Shown in pieces: positions 25,907 to 35,168 of a stretch of 64,000 nt of DNA. The notes beneath the pieces are model-generated. The model was not told the origin of the DNA. It ran no database searches and saw only the letters and a list, made by a program, of their open reading frames with translations. Location of the stretch: contig NZ_CP022540.1 of assembly GCF_002237555.1 (NCBI RefSeq), positions 1,496,501 to 1,560,500 of the forward strand. The letters are read 5' to 3'. A program made the translations under genes and the position numbers. Within the stretch, counting starts at the first letter, position 1. Each line of letters opens with the position of its first letter. The DNA is from Antarctobacter heliothermus. Lineage in GTDB: Bacteria > Pseudomonadota > Alphaproteobacteria > Rhodobacterales > Rhodobacteraceae.

Positions 25907-27256
25907 TCAGGCCGCTGCGAACCCGGCATCAAGCGCGGCCAGGATGGTGTTCACCTCACCTGCGGTGATGGTCAGCGGTGGCGACATCAGAACGTTGTGC
26001 GCGCCAAGGCGGACCATCGCGCCCGCCTCGTAGGCGGTCTGGTGGATGCGTTTCATGGTGTCATTGTCCATCGGGGTCTTGGCGTCCCGGTTGCTGACAA
26101 TCTCAATCCCGGTCATCAACCCGTGGCCTCCGCGCACATCGCCGATGATGTCGTGCTTTTCGGCCAGCTTCAGAACGCCCTCATGAAGTTGTGTACCGAG
26201 CGCGGCGGCGTTGGTCTTGGTGTCCAGACGCAGGGTTTCTTCAAGGCAGGCGATGACCGCCGCCGCGCCCACCGGATGCGCCGAGTAGGTGTAGCCGTGA
26301 TAGATGGCGCCCTCGGCGCCGGAGGTCTCAAACACCTCCGCCACCTTGCCAGAGATCAACGCGGCCCCAACCGGGAAATACCCGGAGGTGATGCCCTTGG
26401 CGGTGCACATCATGTCCGGTTTCACCCCCCAATGCCGCGCGCCGGACCAGTCGCCGGTGCGGCCAAAGCCGGTGATGACCTCATCCGAGATCAAAAGGAT
26501 GCCGTGGCGGTCGCAAATCTCACGCATCAGCGGCATGAAGGTCGCGTCGGGCACGATCACGCCACCGGCGCCTTGGATCGGCTCCATGATGAAGGCGGCG
26601 ATGGTGTTGGCGCCCTGAAACTGGATCTCATCCTCCATCGCCTGCGCGATCAGTTGTGCCAGTTGGGCCGGGTCCGTCTCATTGAACGGATTGCGATAGG
26701 TGTAGGGCGCGGGGAGGTGGAAACAGCCGGGCAACAGCGGCTCATAGCCGATACGAAAGCGGTTGTTGCCGTTGACGGATGCACCGCCGAAATGAGTGCC
26801 GTGATAGCCCTTTTTCAGGCTGAGAAACTTGGTGCGCGTGGGTTCGCCCCGCAGGCGGTGATACTGCCGCGCCAGACGCAGGCAAGTTTCGACCGTGTCC
26901 GATCCGCCGGAGGTGAAGAACACCCGCTCTATCCCGTCAGGGGCAAAGAATTCCTGCACCTTGTAGGCCGCCTCGATCGCGGGCGGGTTCGAAGTGCCCG
27001 CAAAGGCGGAATAATACGGCAGCTCATACAGCTGATCCGCGATGGACTGCTTTACCTTGTCGTTGGAATAGCCAAGGTTGACGCACCACAGCCCGCCGAC
27101 GGCATCGACCACGCTATGCCCGTCGATATCGGTGATAGAGCTGCCCGCCGCGCCCTTGATTATCTTGGGCGGGGTGACCTGCGCGTCGCCGGGATGGCCC
27201 ATAGGGTGCCATAGCTGAAGGGCATTGTTTTCTTTGAGAAAGTTCTCGTCCTTCAT
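25907..27256 (-). CDS. class III aminotransferase (omega-amino acid:pyruvate type)
   Basis: A 449-aa PLP enzyme. FFTSGGSDTVETCLRLARQY, LISDEVITGFGRTG (Asp to the PLP nitrogen) and CTAKGITSGYFPVG (Schiff-base Lys) are present. Length and LWHPMG N-terminus fit omega-amino acid, taurine, putrescine or aromatic amine transaminases that use pyruvate; the substrate cannot be fixed by eye. GGGAG precedes the ATG. No partner dehydrogenase is adjacent. It is divergent from the ankyrin cassette. Confidence 0.88.
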   Translation of the reverse strand: MKDENFLKENNALQLWHPMGHPGDAQVTPPKIIKGAAGSSITDIDGHSVVDAVGGLWCVNLGYSNDKVKQSIADQLYELPYYSAFAGTSNPPAIEAAYKVQEFFAPDGIERVFFTSGGSDTVETCLRLARQYHRLRGEPTRTKFLSLKKGYHGTHFGGASVNGNNRFRIGYEPLLPGCFHLPAPYTYRNPFNETDPAQLAQLIAQAMEDEIQFQGANTIAAFIMEPIQGAGGVIVPDATFMPLMREICDRHGILLISDEVITGFGRTGDWSGARHWGVKPDMMCTAKGITSGYFPVGAALISGKVAEVFETSGAEGAIYHGYTYSAHPVGAAAVIACLEETLRLDTKTNAAALGTQLHEGVLKLAEKHDIIGDVRGGHGLMTGIEIVSNRDAKTPMDNDTMKRIHQTAYEAGAMVRLGAHNVLMSPPLTITAGEVNTILAALDAGFAAA

Positions 27257-27385
27257 GTGGCGACTCCCTATGGATTTTGATCAAATCTGGCAGGGGGCGA
27301 AAGGGCTGTCCAGAGGGCGGCGAGCGTTGCACCCACGGGCGATTGCTCCTACGATCTCAGCACGGGATTCTGGGATGGTATTTTG

Positions 27386-28294
27386 ATGGGTATTGCGCGC
27401 TCGACGGTATTTTACGTCTTTTCGCTGGGGGTATTCACGGCAAGCGCCGCACTGGCAGACGAGTGTCCCGCGTGGCTGACGTCGGAGTTCCACGCGAGTG
27501 CGACATTGGAAGGCATCGACGATTGCCTTTCGTCTGGCCGACTGCTGACAGAAAGAACGGACGCGGGTGAAACGCCTTTGCATCTCGCTGCGGGAGCAGC
27601 GCGAACGGCTGATGGCATTCGCGCGCTCTTGCGGATCGGGGCGGATATCACCTTGTCTACAGAGGCAGGGTGGACTCCACTGCATAGTGCCGCCGCACAG
27701 GGGACAGCGCCGGCCTTTGTTTCGGCGTTGCTGGTGTACGGCGCAGACATAGAGGCAAACGCCGAGCCGGATTGGTGGTGCATGCGCAAGCATTGCAGTG
27801 TGACACCCTTGATCCTTACGTCTGGGCGAAAAGTCGATGCAATTGAGGTTCTGACAACGCTTTTGGGGGCTGGGGCGCGTGTGGATGTCAGAGACCAAGA
27901 CATGCAAACGCCGTTGCACCATGCGGCGGCGAACAGGGGATTGGCTGAAGTCGAAGTTCTGTTGACTGCGGGCGCGGATGTATCTGCAGAAGATGCAGCG
28001 GGTGAAACGCCCTTGCATCAAGTTGCACGGAGGCCGGATGCAGACCCTGCTGTCGTTGCGTTGCTGCTACAGGCAGGGGCCTTGGTCGATGCCAAAAAGG
28101 ACGAAGATACAACGCCTTTGATTCTTGCCTCTTACTATGTGAGCGATCCGGCCGTGGTGCAAATACTGGTCAAGCACTCAGAGGATCCCTGTTTTAAAGA
28201 TGACAAGGGGCGTAGCGCCCTCGATGGTATTTTGTACAACGAGAATCTTGAAAAGGACGATTTGTATTGGTCGCTTAGCGAGATTTGCAAATGA
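27386..28294 (+). CDS. secreted ankyrin-repeat protein
   Basis: A 302-aa protein with signal peptide (1-24, cut after ASAALA). At least six ankyrin-type repeats follow: ETPLHLAAGAA, WTPLHSAAAQG, TPLILTSGRK, QTPLHHAAANRG, ETPLHQVARR, TPLILASYYV. Cysteines near the N-terminus and at WWCMRKHC suggest periplasmic disulfides. The stop overlaps the start of the next gene by ATGA. Ankyrin arrays bind other proteins, so it may be a periplasmic scaffold, inhibitor or immunity factor for the downstream amidase (inference). Confidence 0.85.
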   Translation: MGIARSTVFYVFSLGVFTASAALADECPAWLTSEFHASATLEGIDDCLSSGRLLTERTDAGETPLHLAAGAARTADGIRALLRIGADITLSTEAGWTPLHSAAAQGTAPAFVSALLVYGADIEANAEPDWWCMRKHCSVTPLILTSGRKVDAIEVLTTLLGAGARVDVRDQDMQTPLHHAAANRGLAEVEVLLTAGADVSAEDAAGETPLHQVARRPDADPAVVALLLQAGALVDAKKDEDTTPLILASYYVSDPAVVQILVKHSEDPCFKDDKGRSALDGILYNENLEKDDLYWSLSEICK

Positions 28295-29109
28295 CGCGAA
28301 AGCCAGCAAGGCGGATGGGGCTAAAGCTGGGCTGGGCCGCGATACGCAGAGCGATTTGGGTGATCGGCTTTTGTGCGTTTGTCTTGGTGTATGGGGCGAC
28401 GCTATTTATCCCTAGTGTAACTGGCGCCGTACTGGGCCTGCTTTCCAAAATGGGCGTTTCTTCTGCGGTCAGCCTGACCAGCGACGTCGTTCAGTTACAA
28501 AAAAAGAACGCCGAGCTGGAACGGAAAAGCGCGCGAGCCCAAAGCGAAAGCAAACGTTTGGCGAAAAAGTCGGTGGATCTGGACAGACAGGTTAAGTCGC
28601 TTGAGCTGGACAACGCTAAATTGAGACGGTCAGCAGACACGGCCGAGCAATCCGCGCGGAAGCTGCGTCTGGCCTCCACCAAGGCAGATGACATAACACG
28701 GCGGATGGCCCGCCGGACAGCAACGAACGCTAGTCGGAATCTGGGTTCAATGGTTCTGGAGGGCGTTCCCGTCGTCGGCGTTCTTACGATTGCCAGTGTG
28801 ACGGTTTTAGAGATTCAGGATTCCTGTGAGAACATCAAAGACATGGCGGAACTGCGTTCCGCATTCGGATTGGAACTTGAGCAAAGCAGGGCCGATGAGA
28901 TTTGTGGATACGTCGTTCCGATGCCCCACCAGTTTGCCAATCTGACTATTTCGCAATGTGAAGAGCACGCCGAGACAGTGGCTGCCGATCTTGGAAGCGA
29001 AGCTGCCGAAACGATATGGCAGACCTGTGATTGCATTCGATTGCCGGATGGTTGCACCGATGCCGCTCCGCGTCCGGAACAGAACAAGCAACTGTTGGCG
29101 CTCCCATAG
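28291..29109 (+). CDS. membrane-anchored coiled-coil protein of unknown function
   Basis: A 272-aa protein not recognised. A basic N-terminus precedes TM1 (about 21-40), then a strong coiled coil (about 63-135, rich in K/E/R/L heptads such as LQKKNAELERKSARAQSESK), a second hydrophobic segment (about 152-175, LEGVPVVGVLTIASVTVLEI) and a cysteine-rich tail (seven Cys after residue 178). The tail probably forms disulfides outside the cytoplasm. Start coupled to the ankyrin gene by ATGA. The stretch around 28500 is richer in A than the neighbours, a mild hint of transfer. Confidence 0.75.
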   Translation: MTRKPARRMGLKLGWAAIRRAIWVIGFCAFVLVYGATLFIPSVTGAVLGLLSKMGVSSAVSLTSDVVQLQKKNAELERKSARAQSESKRLAKKSVDLDRQVKSLELDNAKLRRSADTAEQSARKLRLASTKADDITRRMARRTATNASRNLGSMVLEGVPVVGVLTIASVTVLEIQDSCENIKDMAELRSAFGLELEQSRADEICGYVVPMPHQFANLTISQCEEHAETVAADLGSEAAETIWQTCDCIRLPDGCTDAAPRPEQNKQLLALP

Positions 29110-29154
29110 ATGGGCCGCCGGGTGGGCCGCCAAATAATGTGGATGAGGTTCACC

Positions 29155-29979
29155 ATGAACAACTTGCTGATCGTTCTGTCGTTGTGGTGGCTGCTATTGG
29201 CGCCACCGCAAGCCCTTGCCGAACCGGCGCCGCTGTCCATTCCCGGTGAAATCACGGTGCCCTTTCGCGGCGTGGACCACTCCGCACTGCGCGGGTTTGC
29301 GCAGGACCGGATTACGCATATCACTTTTCACCACGAAGGGTTTGCCGGAACGGATTCCGACCTCTTCCGACGGGCAAGTGCGGCGCGCGACCGTCAGACT
29401 ATCGACCAGCGGGTCCGCAACATTCATGCCTATCACGCCGGGGACGCGGGGCTGGGGATGTTTGCCTATCACTACGCCGTCGACAAGGCGGGCAATATTG
29501 CCAAGGGGCGTCCCGTATCGCTGAAACCTTCGACCCGGTCGACAGCGATCGGATCGCGAAATCTAGCGGATTTTGCCGGGCATTTTGCCGTGGTCGCTCT
29601 GGGCGACTTTAACCACGAAAGCCTGACCCCGGCGGGGCGATTGGCCTATGTTCGGGTGATGTCAGAGGCGCAGCGCGCCTACCGCGTGCCGACGGCGCAG
29701 ATCCAACCGCACAAGCACCACGCTGCCACCTCCTGCCCCGGCACGCATATCCTAAAAGAGGCGGGTGCCTTGCGGGAAATGGTCCGACACTACAGCCTTC
29801 AGGCTGAACTCGTGGGGCGGGGCTGTCTGAAGGATACGCCGGACGGAAAATGGGGGCCGAAAAGCCGTCGCGCCCTGCGTGCTTTTAGCAAAGCCAACCG
29901 GGGTGTGGTGGCGCAACCTGAGGTCAGTGACGTCGCACTATTCGGGATGCTGGACGCGCCGGGCGCGGCCTGTCGGTGA
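29155..29979 (+). CDS. secreted PGRP-type amidase with peptidoglycan-binding tail
   Basis: A 274-aa protein with signal peptide (about 1-22). The amidase_2/PGRP domain shows THITFHHEGF (zinc His), MFAYHYAVDKAGNI, and HKHHAATSCPGTHI carrying zinc-ligand His and Cys194, as in catalytic PGRPs. The last 60 residues (GCLKDTPDGKWGPKSRRALRAFSKANRG) look like a peptidoglycan-binding module. It would cut the MurNAc-L-alanine bond. GAGG before 29155 and the signal peptide decide the start, 45 bp into an open frame that begins right after the previous stop. Third gene of the ankyrin cassette. Confidence 0.85.
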   Translation: MNNLLIVLSLWWLLLAPPQALAEPAPLSIPGEITVPFRGVDHSALRGFAQDRITHITFHHEGFAGTDSDLFRRASAARDRQTIDQRVRNIHAYHAGDAGLGMFAYHYAVDKAGNIAKGRPVSLKPSTRSTAIGSRNLADFAGHFAVVALGDFNHESLTPAGRLAYVRVMSEAQRAYRVPTAQIQPHKHHAATSCPGTHILKEAGALREMVRHYSLQAELVGRGCLKDTPDGKWGPKSRRALRAFSKANRGVVAQPEVSDVALFGMLDAPGAACR

Positions 29980-30017
29980 TCGGGCACAGCGGCGACACAC
30001 AGAGCCAGAGCGCGAAA

Positions 30018-30047
30018 CGAAAAACGCCGCCCCGAGGGGCGGCGTTT
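30018..30047 (-). terminator. intrinsic terminator of the rplS-rpmE transcript
   Basis: AAACGCCGCCC (30022-30032) and GGGCGGCGTTT (30037-30047) pair with loop CGAG. On the minus strand the stem is followed by TTTTT-type sequence, so it ends the leftward rplS-rpmE message. Confidence 0.85.
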
Positions 30048-30067
30048 CGATACCGAAAGGCGTTGGA

Positions 30068-30289
30068 TCAGAAACCCAGACCTTCGTACTTTTTCTTGAA
30101 CTTCGAAACGCGGCCACCCTGGTCCAGGATGCGGCCCGTGCCGCCGGTCCAAGCCGGGTGAACCGTGGGGTCGATGTCGAGGACGAGCGTGTCGCCCTCT
30201 TTGCCCCACGTCGAACGTGTCTGGTATTCGGTCCCATCAGTCATCTTGACGTTGATGACGTGGTATTCGGGGTGCAGGTTCTTTTTCAT
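30068..30289 (-). CDS. rpmE: 50S ribosomal protein L31
   Basis: A 73-aa L31 beginning [20 protein letters not shown]. The CxxC zinc ribbon of the classical form is absent; a central insertion ([21 protein letters not shown]) and the C-terminal [14 protein letters not shown] match the alphaproteobacterial form. It lies 12 bp downstream of rplS on the same strand. Confidence 0.96.
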   Translation of the reverse strand: MKKNLHPEYHVINVKMTDGTEYQTRSTWGKEGDTLVLDIDPTVHPAWTGGTGRILDQGGRVSKFKKKYEGLGF

Positions 30290-30301
30290 GTCACGGGTTC
30301 C

Positions 30302-30697
30302 TTACGCGTCTGCGCCGGCGTTCTTGGTTTTGAGCGCCTTGTAGGTTGTGTCCTCTGCGATCCGGGCCGATTTGCCACGGCGCGCGCGCAGGTAGTACAT
30401 CTTGGCGCGGCGGACGCGGCCACGACGGACAACTTCGATGCTTTCGATGTTGGTCGAGAACAGCGGGAACACACGTTCCACGCCTTCGCCAAAGGAAATC
30501 TTGCGGACCGTGAACGACCCGGCGATGCCCTTGCCGTGCTTGCGGCTGATGCAGACGCCTTCGTACATCTGGACCCGGGTGCGGGTGCCTTCGGTCACTT
30601 TGTAACCCACGCGAACGGTGTCGCCGGGTTTGAAATCGGGAATTGTCTTCCCGAGCGAGGCGATTTGCTCTGCCTCAAGCTGTGCGATCAGGTTCAT
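30302..30697 (-). CDS. rplS: 50S ribosomal protein L19
   Basis: A 131-aa L19 with [37 protein letters not shown] and [20 protein letters not shown]. The C-terminal extension is a little longer than in E. coli. AGGAGAAGG precedes the ATG on the minus strand. In many bacteria it directly follows trmD; here three other genes and a 326-bp spacer intervene. Confidence 0.96.
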   Translation of the reverse strand: MNLIAQLEAEQIASLGKTIPDFKPGDTVRVGYKVTEGTRTRVQMYEGVCISRKHGKGIAGSFTVRKISFGEGVERVFPLFSTNIESIEVVRRGRVRRAKMYYLRARRGKSARIAEDTTYKALKTKNAGADA

Positions 30698-31023
30698 CTG
30701 ACCTTCTCCTATATGCGTCGCGGTTTTCCCGCGGAGATGTCTGGCGATTGCTTTCTTCCCAACCGGGAAAAGAGATGCGCCAGCTTTTGTTTGTTCTTCG
30801 GTGGTCCCGTGAGCGGTCCCACAAACTCAATCGGCGCCGAGTCGCCTCAGCACCGAAAGATGCGCGTGTGTAGATGCGCGCGCGTCGCAAATCAAGGGCA
30901 AAGCAGGCGTGGCCTCGGCAATCTCTGGCCTGCTCTATTCCGGGCTCACCGGCTGCCCGGGTCGATTCCCGAATGACCGTAGGACCGGGCGATCAGAACC
31001 TGCCCGAGGCCAAAAGGGCGGAC
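30698..31023. other. 326-bp upstream region of rplS with inverted repeat
   Basis: No gene is credible here. TTTTCCCG (30724-30731) and CGGGAAAA (30764-30771) are an 8-bp inverted repeat that could form a leader hairpin 27-74 bases before rplS. The distance from the upstream small secreted gene suggests that rplS-rpmE has its own promoter in this stretch. Confidence 0.45.
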
Positions 31024-31380
31024 CTAGTAGGTGGAACACTCGTGCAGCGTGACACCGTTCAGCGTGGTGGCGTTCAGGTTGGCCACAAGGGTCACGCCGG
31101 TGTGTGCGTTGCCCTTGGCAGAGGCGAGTATGCGTGGGCAATCCCCAAAGCCCAGATCCGATTCTATCGCGACCCCCACGGAACCGGACTGGGCATGCCA
31201 AAGCGACACGTTGAGGACTGCGGGATCTTCGTCGTAGGCGGGTTCTGCAACGGAATACGACGTGATTTCATCCCCTTGGAATGTCCAAGTCACAAAGGTG
31301 CCCTGCTGGACGCGGTCCCATGCAAGTGCGGGGGCGCCAACCATCAGGGCGGCAAGACAAAGGGGCAGGATTGGTTTCAT
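31024..31380 (-). CDS. small secreted hypothetical protein (118 aa)
   Basis: MKPILPLCLAALMVGAPALA is a clear signal peptide. The mature part (about 98 aa) looks all-beta: GTFVTWTFQGDEITSYSVAE, VLNVSLWHAQSGSVGVAIES, with two cysteines (GDCPRI, HECSTY) likely to pair. GGAG lies 10 bases upstream of this ATG. Function and family are not recognised. It sits in the ribosomal-protein region but its role is probably periplasmic. Confidence 0.7.
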   Translation of the reverse strand: MKPILPLCLAALMVGAPALAWDRVQQGTFVTWTFQGDEITSYSVAEPAYDEDPAVLNVSLWHAQSGSVGVAIESDLGFGDCPRILASAKGNAHTGVTLVANLNATTLNGVTLHECSTY

Positions 31381-31504
31381 GGCGCGTGTGCTCCGTATGA
31401 AGAGCACAAGCGTTGCACGGGCTCTGCCCCCCTGTAAAGCGCGATGCAGGGCGTTCCAGCGGACACAAGCGGGCCACGACGACCTTCTTGCCTGGCGTCC
31501 GGGC

Positions 31505-32929
31505 CTAGCGTCCAGGGGTGGGGCCGTCGATCAGCGGGCGCAGGTCGGACCACCAGTAAGGAGACAGGAATCGTGCACTGACCCAGCCCGTTTGACCGTC
31601 CGCGCGCACCTGCATCCAGACGCCCTGAACGTCGTCAACGATGCGGCAGTCGCTGACCTCGACGGTCTGCTCGGCGCGAAGCCGACCGGAGACAGCGGCC
31701 TCCAAAGAGGGTTGCGCACGCATGTTGACCTCCCGGACGGCGGTCTGCGTCAGGTCGTTTTCGTTGACGTAATCGGATGCCCCGTTCAGATCGCCGGACC
31801 AGAACTGTCCCTGCTTCGTCAGGCTGCCGGAGTGGCAGCCAAAGGTATCGGCCAGCAGCGCCACCGGCGCGGCGCGGGGCCGGAACCTGTCCACCGGCAA
31901 GGCGCAGAACTGCCGCCCATCGGCCTGACAGGGCGGCGACCCTGGGCGCATGTCTAACCCGATGGTGTCATCATCGAACAGTTCCACTATGCAATGTGCG
32001 GCCCCGTTCAGGCTGGCCGCGATGCGGCGACTGCCCAGAAGGTTGGTCATGTCCTCAAGGCTGGTTGTGATCGGGTCCGGGTTACTGCCATCGATGTAGC
32101 CGAATTCATAGTCGACAAAGGACCGCCGGATATCCGGCGCGGCGACAAAGGCCGTGCGGCACAGCCCGGCAACCGTGTCCATCATCAGCGCCGACTTGTG
32201 GATCGGGCGCGACAGGATCGGCGGGCCGACCGGGGTCAGGCGCATGGCATGGGTGCGGATGCCGCCACGCAGATAGAAAAAGCTGTTCGCCTCGCGATGT
32301 TCCAGTGCCTCGGACAACAGGATCGGCGGCGCGACGCCACCCATGATCAAAGAGGCATAGGCCTGCACGATGTCATAGGTGACGTTCATCATTTGCCGGG
32401 CCTCGACGGCCTGCGTGGCTTGTGCCTCTGGCAAAAGGCCCATGTGAAACCCCAACTGCGCGCCGTGTTCGACAAACCGCGCGTCATCGCCATAGGCGAT
32501 GTCGCGGGTCGAGGTGGCCAGCGCCACGGCCAGCGCACAGGCGGACAGGCACGGCGCGTCACGCAGGACAAAGATGCCGTAGATGTCGGGATCCTGGCTT
32601 TCCAGAATGCCCTTGAGATACTGCCCGAGGGCGATGCCCTCGACAAAACTGCCGCCGGGGCTGTCGATCACGATCAGCTTGCCCCATGTGGACTGCAGCG
32701 TCTCGCGAATGCGGTCGGTGTCACCCGGATTGATCCGACCCGACAGGTGAAAGACCGTCGCATCACGAATGCCCTCATTTACCCTGCCCGGTCCCCAGTT
32801 GGCTGAATAGATCGACTGTAATTGCATCAGGCGCGGCACAAGATCGGGGCGTTTTTCGGCGTCCATCGCTGCGGCGGCAACCGGCAAAAAAAGGGTCAGC
32901 GCGCAGAGAAGTTTCCGGAGAATGGGCAT
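31505..32929 (-). CDS. periplasmic ClpP-like serine protease with C-terminal SH3 domain
   Basis: A 474-aa protein with signal peptide (1-21). Residues 55-200 resemble the ClpP/crotonase fold: DSPGGSFVEGIALGQYLKG (oxyanion turn near 89-95), CLSACALAVAL with S129 in the nucleophile position, and H162 in GFHMG. The C-terminal ~70 residues (REVNMRAQPSLEAAVSGRLR, GVWMQVRADGQTGWVSARFL) form a bacterial SH3 domain. Similar secreted proteins are often annotated only as hypothetical. It may degrade misfolded periplasmic proteins or wall-bound targets. The active site pattern is incomplete, so inactivity is possible. Confidence 0.7.
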   Translation of the reverse strand: MPILRKLLCALTLFLPVAAAAMDAEKRPDLVPRLMQLQSIYSANWGPGRVNEGIRDATVFHLSGRINPGDTDRIRETLQSTWGKLIVIDSPGGSFVEGIALGQYLKGILESQDPDIYGIFVLRDAPCLSACALAVALATSTRDIAYGDDARFVEHGAQLGFHMGLLPEAQATQAVEARQMMNVTYDIVQAYASLIMGGVAPPILLSEALEHREANSFFYLRGGIRTHAMRLTPVGPPILSRPIHKSALMMDTVAGLCRTAFVAAPDIRRSFVDYEFGYIDGSNPDPITTSLEDMTNLLGSRRIAASLNGAAHCIVELFDDDTIGLDMRPGSPPCQADGRQFCALPVDRFRPRAAPVALLADTFGCHSGSLTKQGQFWSGDLNGASDYVNENDLTQTAVREVNMRAQPSLEAAVSGRLRAEQTVEVSDCRIVDDVQGVWMQVRADGQTGWVSARFLSPYWWSDLRPLIDGPTPGR

Positions 32930-32959
32930 TGTTGATAACCTTTGGTTGAGAAAGGGCGG

Positions 32960-33763
32960 TCAGTCTTTGCGGTCCTTGTATGCCTGCCAAAGATCAGGGC
33001 GGCGGGCCTTGGTCAGCGCTTCGCTTTGCGCGCGCCGCCAATCGGCGACAGCGCCGTGGTTGCCGGACAGCAGGACCGGCGGGATCGGACGGCCCTGCCA
33101 TTCGGCGGGGCGGGTGTATTGCGGATGCTCTAACAGACCGTCGGAAAAGCTCTCTTCTTCGGTCGAGTCTGCGTTGCCAAGAACACCGGGCAAGAGCCGG
33201 ACAACCGCGTCCAGCATCACCTGTGCCGCCAATTCGCCGCCGGTCAGGACATAATCGCCGATCGATACCTCTGCGATGTCAAACTGGTCGATCACGCGCT
33301 GGTCCAACCCTTCGAACCGACCGCAGATCATCGTGACACCGGGGCGGGTGGCCAGATCGCGGGCCATTCTTTGCGTAAAAGGGCGACCGCGTGGTGAGAG
33401 GTAGATCAGCGGCGCACCGGCATGCTGGCTGGCGCGGGCGGTTGCGATCGCGGCGGCCATGACGTCGGGGCGCAGCACCATGCCCGCGCCGCCTCCGGCG
33501 GGTGTGTCGTCGACGTTCCGGTGCTTGCCCTCACCGAAGGTGCGCAGCGGCACGGTGTTGAGTTGCCACTTGCCTTCCTTCAGCGCCTTGCCGGTCAGCG
33601 ACAGGCCCAGTGTGCCGGGAAACGCCTCTGGGAAAAGCGTGATGATCTGTGCGCGAAAGGCGCGCGCCAGTTCCGGGTCCTGTTCCATCAGGTCGCGCGG
33701 CTGCAGTGTGGGGCGGATGGTCTTGCGGCCATGCGACCGGCTGGGAGGTGTCTTGTCTGACAT
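32960..33763 (-). CDS. trmD: tRNA (guanine-N1)-methyltransferase
   Basis: A 267-aa SPOUT enzyme that makes m1G37 in tRNAs using S-adenosylmethionine. [41 protein letters not shown] and the trefoil-knot motif [14 protein letters not shown] are present. The N-terminus carries about 36 extra residues relative to E. coli TrmD (basic, [14 protein letters not shown]); AGGA at the right distance supports this start, while an internal Met near [11 protein letters not shown] is an alternative. It belongs to the rpsP-rimM-trmD-rplS set. Confidence 0.94.
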   Translation of the reverse strand: MSDKTPPSRSHGRKTIRPTLQPRDLMEQDPELARAFRAQIITLFPEAFPGTLGLSLTGKALKEGKWQLNTVPLRTFGEGKHRNVDDTPAGGGAGMVLRPDVMAAAIATARASQHAGAPLIYLSPRGRPFTQRMARDLATRPGVTMICGRFEGLDQRVIDQFDIAEVSIGDYVLTGGELAAQVMLDAVVRLLPGVLGNADSTEEESFSDGLLEHPQYTRPAEWQGRPIPPVLLSGNHGAVADWRRAQSEALTKARRPDLWQAYKDRKD

Positions 33764-33827
33764 GAGGTGTCCTGCTGTTCCATGTCCTGTTACCGCGAGG
33801 TATGGGCACGGGGCAAGCGCAGCGCCG

Positions 33828-34913
33828 TCAGAGATAATCCGAACGGTTGGGGGCGGCAACAAGACGGCCGCTGGACAGATCCCATGCCGGACGCGGATGC
33901 GGTTTGCGCCCCTCCAACACCGTAAAGACGCACTGGGGGTCAGGCCAGCGGGGGCTGTCACTGAGGCTGGCCAGCGCGTCCAGTTCGGCCTTCAACCGAA
34001 TAACTGCGTCCGCGGGGGGCACATAGACCAAACCGCGGTGTCGGTAGATGCCGACGTTGCAATTGGCAATGATGCCACGCACCTGTTCGAGAAACGCGCT
34101 GTCCGCGTCGATGTACGCGTTCTGTAGCTGCGCACCATCGGCAAGGCGCGCGAGGTAGACCGCGACACTTGCGTGATCACACGCCGGCTGTGTCGCGCAC
34201 CAAAGGGCGGCCTCCCTTTGGGCGAGATCCGTCGGGTCATGCTCTGTCACGATGCGGTGCCACAGGTCTATGTCGGGCGCGTTCATCGCGCGCAGGACTT
34301 GGGTCAGGGTGCCGGGGGCAGGGGCGGTGGCCTGCAACTCGCGCGTTGCCTGATAGGCCGCGAGGGACTGGTCATAGGACGCGCGTGCCTTCGCGATCAT
34401 GTCGATTTCCTGGCGCAGGCCCAGCACGACGTCGGGACGCTGAAACAGTTGTGCGATACGGCCCGCTTCGCCAGGGGGCGCTTTCAGGCATTGTTTCAAT
34501 AGTGTCAGGGTAAGTGTGAGGTCGCGCGGCAGCGCCGCGATGTCGGAGGCGTTCCAGCTATCCAGAATGCGCGTCAGGATGCGGGCGATAGCGGTTTCCC
34601 GAGTTGGCGGGGCATCAGGTTCGGCCCGCAGATCGACCGCTGCCTCTAGCGCTTTGGCGATGGCCAGCCTTTGGTCGTTCAGCGTGGGCAAATCCGATCC
34701 GGCGCGGCGCAAGGCGGCACGGCGCAAGAGCGCGGGGCCACGGCGGCGCGGTTTCCCGGGTCGAAATGACGACAGCAGAGCAAGCAAGCCGCCCGCACTT
34801 CCGATGACGATGCCGAAGGAAAGGAAGGCTGACGATACCGGCGCTGCCGCCAAAAGCGCTGCGGGGCAAAGCGCCGCTCCCGCAAGGAGCAGGCGATAAA
34901 CCGGAACGTCCAT
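33828..34913 (-). CDS. uncharacterised membrane-anchored protein inserted between rimM and trmD
   Basis: A 361-aa protein, not recognised. Two hydrophobic segments at the N-terminus (about 5-48) are followed by a basic stretch ([20 protein letters not shown]) and a largely helical soluble domain of about 280 residues with regular Leu/Ala spacing. Late motifs include [18 protein letters not shown] and [19 protein letters not shown]. It is probably anchored in the inner membrane with a cytoplasmic domain. GAGG precedes the ATG. The conserved rimM-trmD adjacency is broken by this gene. Confidence 0.65.
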   Translation of the reverse strand: MDVPVYRLLLAGAALCPAALLAAAPVSSAFLSFGIVIGSAGGLLALLSSFRPGKPRRRGPALLRRAALRRAGSDLPTLNDQRLAIAKALEAAVDLRAEPDAPPTRETAIARILTRILDSWNASDIAALPRDLTLTLTLLKQCLKAPPGEAGRIAQLFQRPDVVLGLRQEIDMIAKARASYDQSLAAYQATRELQATAPAPGTLTQVLRAMNAPDIDLWHRIVTEHDPTDLAQREAALWCATQPACDHASVAVYLARLADGAQLQNAYIDADSAFLEQVRGIIANCNVGIYRHRGLVYVPPADAVIRLKAELDALASLSDSPRWPDPQCVFTVLEGRKPHPRPAWDLSSGRLVAAPNRSDYL

Positions 34914-34937
34914 GGAAACCTCTTCAAACCAATTTGA

Positions 34938-34972
34938 TTGCGGCTAAAATTAGACAGAAAATATGGCCGCAA
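34938..34972. promoter_or_regulatory. inverted repeat in AT-rich promoter region
   Basis: TTGCGGC (34938-34944) and GCCGCAA (34966-34972) flank an AT-rich 21-bp core just upstream of the leftward unknown gene. Compatible with an operator over a promoter. Confidence 0.35.
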
Positions 34973-35168
34973 AGTGGTCTGGGGAGCGCTAAATCGCTTG
35001 GGCTGGTTGCGCATTTGGGGACTGAAGGCCGGAAATGCGGCGTCTGTTTCCCTGGGGCGATCAAGTGCGGAGGGTGTCCGGGGGCGCTATCTTTCTAAGG
35101 GCCAAGATCTGACAGATTCGCGGCAACGCTCAGTGGTGTTGCCCCCTTGCGTAGACACAACCACGGGG

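Noticed and set aside
30930..31010. GGGTCGATTCCCG resembling a tRNA T-loop
   Set aside because: No acceptor stem, anticodon arm or CCA of a tRNA could be built around it on either strand.
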